This document shows positions 23,781-28,247 of a DNA stretch of 28,247 nucleotides, one piece after another. A program made the translations under genes and the position numbers. The notes under the pieces are model-generated. The model ran no database searches. It was not told the origin of the DNA and saw only the letters and a program-made list of their open reading frames with translations. Source of the DNA: DATEMK01 sp039914625 (GTDB lineage: Bacteria; Bacteroidota; Bacteroidia; AKYH767-A; OLB10); assembly GCA_039914625.1 (NCBI GenBank), contig JBDSOU010000206.1:1-28247 (forward strand). The letters are read 5' to 3'. Numbering within the stretch: the stretch's first letter is position 1; each line of letters opens with the position of its first letter.

Positions 23781-24211
23781 TAATTAAACATAGGTGCAAT
23801 GCTAAGCTTTGTTGCGTCAATCATAAGAAAAATGCTGTATTTTGATTTTACTAATTGTCCGTGCGATTGTGCCGGAATCCAGGCAGACATTGATTTTACA
23901 ATCCGGGTAATTTCTGAATTGATATTTGTATTGATTCCTTTTTTCAACTCTATGTCTGAAATTTTTCCTTCAGTGTCAATAACAAATGTCAAAACCAGTT
24001 CACCCATTATTGCTGCCTGGATATCTTCAGATTTAAACGTAATGTTATCGTTAAAAAATTGGTAAAGCATTTTTGTTCCCCCGGGATACTTTGCAAGTAT
24101 GTCAGGAGAGGTTTCAATAGTGCTTTTTGCTGATGCCTGCAAATCTGATTGTGCAAATAATTTGTTACCAGAACATAGAAATAAAAGGGAAATAATGATT
24201 AATTTTTTCAT
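23780..24211 (-). CDS. secreted TonB C-terminal-domain-like protein
   Basis: A small exported protein, 143 aa. It has a signal peptide (1-20, ending KLFA before QSD). Its single domain resembles the TonB C-terminal fold: KYPGGTKMLYQFFNDN, then GELVLTFVIDTEGKISDIELKKG (in blocks GELVLTFVIDTEG and ISDIELKKG), and SEITRIVKSMSAWIPA. True TonB proteins have an N-terminal membrane anchor and a Pro-rich spacer. Neither is present here, so this is a free periplasmic or lipoprotein-independent variant whose partner is unknown. No lipobox cysteine follows the signal peptide. It lies 86 bp downstream of the S46 peptidase on the same strand, with a -7 box almost touching its ATG. Confidence 0.8.
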   Translation of the reverse strand: MKKLIIISLLFLCSGNKLFAQSDLQASAKSTIETSPDILAKYPGGTKMLYQFFNDNITFKSEDIQAAIMGELVLTFVIDTEGKISDIELKKGINTNINSEITRIVKSMSAWIPAQSHGQLVKSKYSIFLMIDATKLSIAPMFN

Positions 24212-24215
24212 AATG

Positions 24216-24223
24216 CAAAGATA
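24216..24223 (-). promoter_or_regulatory. -7 box of the TonB-C-like gene, predicted leaderless
   Basis: TATCTTTG on the minus strand ends 4 nt before the ATG at 24211, which would put the transcription start at the start codon. The upstream partner is weaker: TTCG, 17 nt before the box, differs from TTTG by one base. Confidence 0.55.
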
Positions 24224-24264
24224 GTTTTATGAAACTTAAACGAAGAATTTGGTTATTTGTTTCG

Positions 24265-24289
24265 CTAAATTAACGAATATAAAATTTAG
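24265..24289 (-). terminator. weak hairpin after the S46 peptidase gene
   Basis: Arms CTAAATT (24265-24271) and AATTTAG (24283-24289) give a perfect but AT-only 7-bp stem with an 11-nt loop, just beyond the stop at 24298. There is no clear T-tract after it on the minus strand, so termination there is doubtful. Confidence 0.25.
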
Positions 24290-24297
24290 AAAAAAGA

Positions 24298-26454
24298 TCA
24301 ATTTGAAATCGTCAGTTCATCAATTAACCTTTTACATCCTGCAAATTTATCAATGATAAAAAGTGTGTAACGAATATCAATTGCAATGTTTCTGCATTGA
24401 TCAGGATCATATTGATAATCGCTCATAGTTCCTTCCCAAACGCGGTCAAAATTGATTCCAATCAGTTCACCGTTTCCATTTATGACCGGACTGCCCGAAT
24501 TGCCTCCTGTGGTATGGTTGGATGCAATGAATGCAACTGGCATGGTATTATTTGTCCCGTAACGGCCATAATCTTTTTTCTCATACAGTTCTTTTAATTT
24601 TTGTGGAACAATAAATTCATTATTTGCGGCATCCTCTTTTTCCATCACACCTTCAAGGGTTGTATAAAAATTATATTTCACAGCATCGCGCGGAACATAA
24701 TCTTCCACCTGCCCATACGCAACCCGCAATGTAAGATTGGCATCAGGATAAAACTTTTTATCACTTTGCATTTCCATTTGTGCAGCCATGTACAGACGGT
24801 TCATTTTATTTAATTGTTCGTTCAACTCTGCAAATTCTCCTGCAACTTTTTGTTTCTGATTTTCGGTTAAACTTTTCATTAAAATGTAAGCAGGGTCTTT
24901 AACTATTTTCCTGGCAGACTTTGCAGAATAATTTGTCAGTAATTCATCCACTTTTTTCTTAGAAGTTATAAATGTCTTTGCGAAAACATCATCAGCATAT
25001 TTTTTGAAATCGCTCTTATAGTTCTCTTCAATCGTTTTGAAAATGGAAGGATGAAATGATTTATCCACATCATCATGAAACATTTTCAACAGCGTTGTAA
25101 AAACTTCCTTATCAATCCGCAAGTCATAATTTTTAAAAAATCCTGCACTATTTGTTTTTAATTTATCGGCTTCTTTTTTTATTTCGGCATCATCAGGTTT
25201 TTCTTTTTCGCTCAATTCAACCAATTTCTGAAAATTCTGAGCGTAGGCGATCAATTCAATTCCGAGAACGGCTTCGGTGTAATAATCATTTGCAAGAATG
25301 TAATTTGAATAATCACCATAGGTTCTTTCAAAATCTTTGAGCAGGTTTTTGTATGCTGTTTTGTTATTTGCGGTGACCCATTCGGCAAAAGATTTTTCAA
25401 ATTCTTTTTTCTTTTCAACGGTTTGCAATCGCTTCAACCCTTTTATTTCGCCCTGCCATTTCTTAAAAGCGTTTTCTAACGTCCTTCGTTTTGCTGCGTA
25501 TTGAATTCTTACAGTATCGGAAACTTTCATTCCGTCTGCCATTATATTTAGCCGGGTATCGCGGATTTTAATTTTTGCGGGATCAGATATTTTTTCAACA
25601 ATGTCAATGGCGTATGAGGGAAGATACTCCTTTGTAGTTCCGGGGAAACCATACACCAGGGTGAAATCATTTTTCTGAATTCCTTTTAAGGAGATGGTAA
25701 AATGATAACGCGGCATGTAGGGAATGTTTTCTTTTGAATACGTTGCGGGCTTGTTATCCTTATCAGCATAAATTCTGAACATGGAAAAATCTCCTGTGTG
25801 ACGCGGCCACATCCAGTTATCTGTATCAGCTCCGAAATTTCCGATGGAAGATGGAGGAGCGCCAACCAAACGAATGTCTTTAAATACTTCTGTAACAAAA
25901 AGGAAAAACTGGTTGCCGTTGAAGAACGGTTTTATTTTTGCATCGTATTGAGTTCCTTCAACCGACTTCATTTCGAGCTTTAAGCTTAATTCCCGGATTC
26001 TTGCCTCACGTTCAATTTCACTCATGTTCGAATTCAGATTTTTATTGATCGAATCTGAAACATCTTCAATGCGAATGATAAATGTGACTGATAAATTCGG
26101 ACAGGGTAATTCCTGGTCTTGAGTCATCGCCCAATAGCCATTCGAAAGATAATCGTGTTCAACGGAACTTTGGGCCTGTATAGAACTGAATCCGCAATGA
26201 TGGTTGGTTAAAATCAATCCATTCTCAGAAATTATTTCTGCTGTGCATCCTCCACCAAACAATACAACGGCATCTTTAATACTTGAATGATTAATACTGT
26301 AAATCTGGTCAAGAGGAATCTTCAATCCTTTTTTGATCATGGCATCCCCATTTAACTCTTTAAGAAAAATGGGAAGCCACATGCCTTCGTCAGCATGACA
26401 AAAATTAATTGACAAAAAACAACAGACAAAAAATAAAAAAACTTTTCGCCACAT
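24298..26454 (-). CDS. S46-family dipeptidyl peptidase, DPP11-type
   Basis: A periplasmic serine exopeptidase, 718 aa, that removes dipeptides from peptide N-termini and so feeds amino-acid uptake. It has a signal peptide (1-21, ending FCHA). The chymotrypsin-like catalytic residues are His85 in LTNHHCGF, Asp222 in RHTGDFSMFR and Ser653 in GGNSGSPV. The long alpha-helical insert between Asp and Ser is present (about 285-600). The residue 18 positions after the serine is Arg671 in FDRVWEG. In Porphyromonas DPP11 the equivalent arginine selects Asp/Glu at P1, whereas DPP7 has glycine there, so acidic specificity is predicted. It lies 18 bp behind the DUF3127 gene and is probably cotranscribed with it. 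Confidence 0.93.
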   Translation of the reverse strand: MWRKVFLFFVCCFLSINFCHADEGMWLPIFLKELNGDAMIKKGLKIPLDQIYSINHSSIKDAVVLFGGGCTAEIISENGLILTNHHCGFSSIQAQSSVEHDYLSNGYWAMTQDQELPCPNLSVTFIIRIEDVSDSINKNLNSNMSEIEREARIRELSLKLEMKSVEGTQYDAKIKPFFNGNQFFLFVTEVFKDIRLVGAPPSSIGNFGADTDNWMWPRHTGDFSMFRIYADKDNKPATYSKENIPYMPRYHFTISLKGIQKNDFTLVYGFPGTTKEYLPSYAIDIVEKISDPAKIKIRDTRLNIMADGMKVSDTVRIQYAAKRRTLENAFKKWQGEIKGLKRLQTVEKKKEFEKSFAEWVTANNKTAYKNLLKDFERTYGDYSNYILANDYYTEAVLGIELIAYAQNFQKLVELSEKEKPDDAEIKKEADKLKTNSAGFFKNYDLRIDKEVFTTLLKMFHDDVDKSFHPSIFKTIEENYKSDFKKYADDVFAKTFITSKKKVDELLTNYSAKSARKIVKDPAYILMKSLTENQKQKVAGEFAELNEQLNKMNRLYMAAQMEMQSDKKFYPDANLTLRVAYGQVEDYVPRDAVKYNFYTTLEGVMEKEDAANNEFIVPQKLKELYEKKDYGRYGTNNTMPVAFIASNHTTGGNSGSPVINGNGELIGINFDRVWEGTMSDYQYDPDQCRNIAIDIRYTLFIIDKFAGCKRLIDELTISN

Positions 26455-26472
26455 AAAAAATTCAACTGCTAA

Positions 26473-26862
26473 TTAAAATGGCAAATCATCTTTTGAACCG
26501 CCATCTGCAACAGCATTCAAATCGTTGTAAGGCTGGGAGGATTCCACTGGTTCCTGGTTATATTCCGCACCGGATGTCGCATTTCCGGCAGCAACAATTT
26601 TCCATGCTTTTAAATTGGTGTACCATTTTCCCTGATGTTCGCGTGATTCGACATCGAAGGCAACATTGAGTTGCATGCCGGGATTCAAAGTTTTGAGGAC
26701 TTGCATTTTATCACCCCAGGCGGAGAAACATATCTTTTTAGGATATTGTTCATGAGGGGTTTCAATAATAAAATCTTGTTTTGCCCAGTTAGTTCCGCTT
26801 TTTCCTGTGCCGGTTTGCTCGGGAAGCACCTGCAATAATTTTCCTGTAATTTCGAGAGTCAT
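26473..26862 (-). CDS. DUF3127 protein with SSB-like acidic C-terminal tip
   Basis: A 129-aa cytosolic protein. Residues 1-90 form the DUF3127 domain, with LEITGKLLQVLPEQTG, KQDFIIETPHEQYPKK, CFSAWGDK and GKWYTNLKAWKI. The predicted all-beta pattern is what one would expect of an OB-fold, though I infer this. The tail is polar and flexible and ends in DDLPF. This closely resembles the C-terminal tip of single-stranded DNA-binding protein (DDDIPF in Escherichia coli), which recruits replication and repair proteins. No known function is assigned to the family as far as I recall. Without a classical SSB signature I do not call it ssb. It leads the unit with the S46 peptidase, 18 bp downstream, and faces the deaminase gene across a repeat-bearing gap. 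Confidence 0.8.
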   Translation of the reverse strand: MTLEITGKLLQVLPEQTGTGKSGTNWAKQDFIIETPHEQYPKKICFSAWGDKMQVLKTLNPGMQLNVAFDVESREHQGKWYTNLKAWKIVAAGNATSGAEYNQEPVESSQPYNDLNAVADGGSKDDLPF

Positions 26863-26906
26863 ATTTTTTGAGTTTAATTTTTTTGTAAAAATATAAATTT
26901 AAGATG

Positions 26907-26988
26907 AGTTGTATGATTACTAAGTTATTCAGTTATTTTGTATTTTAATTGTTTTCCCATTTTATTATTAACCAATAACTCAAATACT
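26907..26988. repeat. inverted 8-bp repeat units in the divergent gap before the deaminase gene
   Basis: The left arm carries AGTTATTC and AGTTATTT (26923-26938) with more decayed units back to 26907. The right arm carries CAATAACT and CAAATACT (26973-26988) in opposite orientation. The units resemble those at 23669-23780. The right arm ends 6 nt before the deaminase ATG. Confidence 0.55.
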
Positions 26989-26994
26989 GAAATT

Positions 26995-27426
26995 ATGGAT
27001 CCTTTTATTCTCGCTGCATTTGAAGAAGCTCAAAAAGGATTATCAGAAGGCGGAATTCCTATTGGTGCAATATTGGTGAAAAACGGTGAAATCATAGGAA
27101 GGGGTCACAACCAGCGTGTGCAAAAAGACGATCCGATGACTCACGCTGAAACAGATTGTTTAAGAAATGCCGGAAGAATTGTCAATTATAAAGACTGCAT
27201 TTTATACAGCACGCTGATGCCTTGTTACATGTGTGCCGGAACCGTTGTGCAATTCAATATTAAAAAGGTGGTGGTCGGTGAAAATAAAACGTTCACTGGC
27301 GCAGAAAACTTTATGAAACAACACGGAGTGGAGGTTATTAATCTCCATAACAAAGAATGTATAGAGATGATGGAAAAATTTATCCGTGAAAAACCTGAAT
27401 TATGGAATGAAGATATTGGAGAATAA
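26995..27426 (+). CDS. nucleoside/cytosine deaminase, FCY1-like
   Basis: A zinc-dependent deaminase of the CDA superfamily, 143 aa. The active site is THAETD (zinc His50, proton-shuttling Glu52) and MPCYMCAG (zinc Cys77, Cys80). The overall sequence resembles yeast cytosine deaminase more than the tRNA adenosine deaminase TadA: GGIPIGAILVKNG, GRGHNQRVQK, VVGENKTF, and especially the C-terminal WNEDIGE, which I recall as almost the same in the yeast enzyme. Deamination of cytosine to uracil (EC 3.5.4.1) is the best guess, with guanine or another base as alternatives. I chose ATG 26995. An in-frame TTG at 26938 would add residues encoded by the repeat region. The dehydrogenase gene follows after 55 bp. 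Confidence 0.88.
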   Translation: MDPFILAAFEEAQKGLSEGGIPIGAILVKNGEIIGRGHNQRVQKDDPMTHAETDCLRNAGRIVNYKDCILYSTLMPCYMCAGTVVQFNIKKVVVGENKTFTGAENFMKQHGVEVINLHNKECIEMMEKFIREKPELWNEDIGE

Positions 27427-27454
27427 ATAAAATAAAAACAACCACTTGTTTTCC

Positions 27455-27462
27455 TACCTTTA
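27455..27462 (+). promoter_or_regulatory. possible -7 box of the aldehyde dehydrogenase gene
   Basis: TACCTTTA differs from TAnnTTTG at the last base and lies 19 nt before the ATG at 27482. No TTTG or TTG is found at the proper upstream distance, so cotranscription with the deaminase gene is also possible. A GGAG at 27464-27467 may be a distant ribosome-binding site. Confidence 0.35.
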
Positions 27463-27481
27463 CGGAGATAAAATAAATAAC

Positions 27482-28247
27482 ATGGAAATGCTCACATTAA
27501 AATATCCCGAAGTAAAAAATTATGTTTCGGGAAAATTTACTAATGGCACAAATAAAACAATGGAAGTACTTTCTCCATTAACAGGTAAAGTAATTTCCAC
27601 AGTTCCGCTTTCTTCAGCAAAAGATTTGGATGAAGCTGTAAAATCGGCAGAGGCTGCATTCTCTGTATGGAGTTCAACTCCAATCAAAGAACGGGTTCAG
27701 ATATTTTACCGTTACAAAACACTTCTCGAAAAAAACCTGAACGAGCTTGCAACTTTGGTTCACGAAGAGAATGGAAAAACATTTGACGAAGCAAAAGCCG
27801 AAGTTGAAAAGAGCATTGAGCTTACGGAATTTGCATGTTCATTGCCACAATTAATTTCAGGGGAGCTATTAGAAGTAAGTAAAGGAGTAGAATGCAGGGT
27901 GGAACACAAACCGTTGGGTGTTGTTGCTTCAATAGCTCCTTTTAATTTTCCAAACATGGTTCCTCATTGGACTATTCCAAATGCAATCGCGCTTGGAAAT
28001 TGTATGATTTTAAAACCATCAGAGCAGGTTCCTGTTTCTTCCAATCGCATTGCTGAATTATTGAAAGAAGCCGGTTTGCCTGATGGAGTTTTCAATGTTG
28101 TGAATGGTGATCGTGAAATAGTAGAAGCAATTTGCGATCATCCCGGTATTGAAGCCGTATCATTTGTAGGTTCAACAAAAGTTGCTAAGATTGTTTACCA
28201 ACGTGCGACATCAAATTTGAAAAGATGTCTTGCTTTAGGCGGAGCAA
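27482..28247 (+). CDS. mmsA: methylmalonate-semialdehyde dehydrogenase (CoA-acylating), 3' partial
   Basis: The first 255 residues of an NAD-dependent aldehyde dehydrogenase; the catalytic cysteine and C-terminus are beyond the window. The MmsA branch is indicated by the start KYPEVKNYVSGKF, the segment PLGVVASIAPFNFPNMVPHW with the conserved Asn of PFNFP, LGNCMILKPSEQVP, and the coenzyme motif SFVGSTKVAKIVYQ, where general aldehyde dehydrogenases have GSTxxG. This enzyme turns methylmalonate or malonate semialdehyde into propionyl-CoA or acetyl-CoA in valine, inositol or pyrimidine breakdown. The neighbouring cytosine deaminase could point to pyrimidine catabolism, but nothing else in the window supports that. 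Confidence 0.85.
   Translation, partial: MEMLTLKYPEVKNYVSGKFTNGTNKTMEVLSPLTGKVISTVPLSSAKDLDEAVKSAEAAFSVWSSTPIKERVQIFYRYKTLLEKNLNELATLVHEENGKTFDEAKAEVEKSIELTEFACSLPQLISGELLEVSKGVECRVEHKPLGVVASIAPFNFPNMVPHWTIPNAIALGNCMILKPSEQVPVSSNRIAELLKEAGLPDGVFNVVNGDREIVEAICDHPGIEAVSFVGSTKVAKIVYQRATSNLKRCLALGGA

Noticed and set aside
26938..26994. N-terminal extension of the deaminase from TTG 26938
   Set aside because: The extra residues derive from the octamer repeat gap, and the family N-terminus begins close to the ATG at 26995.

Overview
The window looks like chromosome from a member of the Bacteroidota, probably an uncultured Chitinophagia- or Sphingobacteriia-type lineage. Four things point there. 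Several secreted proteins end in type IX secretion system (T9SS) sorting domains, both type A and type B. Promoters fit the Bacteroidota pattern TTTG, about 19 nt, TAnnTTTG. Shine-Dalgarno sites are largely absent and non-ATG starts occur. Families such as DUF3098, DUF3127, PorP/SprF and the S46 peptidases are typical of the phylum. The DNA is AT-rich, and I see no rRNA, tRNA, CRISPR array, phage or insertion sequence.

Layout. 1-2260 (+): the 3' part of an FAD-dependent oxidoreductase, then a family 4 glycosyltransferase with its own promoter. 2354-9446 (-): a radical SAM/SPASM protein, a small SRPBCC (AHSA1-like) protein, two tandem M43 zinc metalloproteases exported by the T9SS, and a PLP-dependent Cys/Met metabolism enzyme. 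9685-15112 (-): a surface operon in the order type B sorted NHL-repeat protein, PorP/SprF-OmpA fusion, WecA-like phosphoglycosyltransferase. 15459-18701 (+), divergent from it: a second large type B sorted protein, then riboflavin synthase 6 bp behind. 18887-21703 (+): the Bacteroidota housekeeping cluster ftsX, DUF3098, uppP, truB. 21706-26862 (-): dut, a polysaccharide flippase, a TonB-C-like periplasmic protein, an S46 dipeptidyl peptidase of the DPP11 type, and a DUF3127 protein with an SSB-like C-terminal tip. 26995-28247 (+): a cytosine-deaminase-like enzyme and the start of a methylmalonate-semialdehyde dehydrogenase.

How the genes fit together. Much of the window serves the cell envelope. 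The WecA-like enzyme, UppP and the flippase all act on the undecaprenyl-phosphate cycle or its products. The type B adhesins, the PorP/SprF-OmpA fusion and the metalloproteases belong to T9SS export and surface display. The S46 peptidase and metalloproteases together suggest protein scavenging.

The most unusual DNA-level feature is a set of short phased repeats (7 or 8 bp) in five gene gaps. In four of them the repeats run up to, or within about 6 nt of, a start codon (uppP, flippase, radical SAM gene, deaminase). In the fifth they supply the stop codon of the glycosyltransferase. The most unusual protein is the PorP/SprF-thrombospondin-3-OmpA fusion, apparently translationally coupled to a type B sorted beta-propeller protein.
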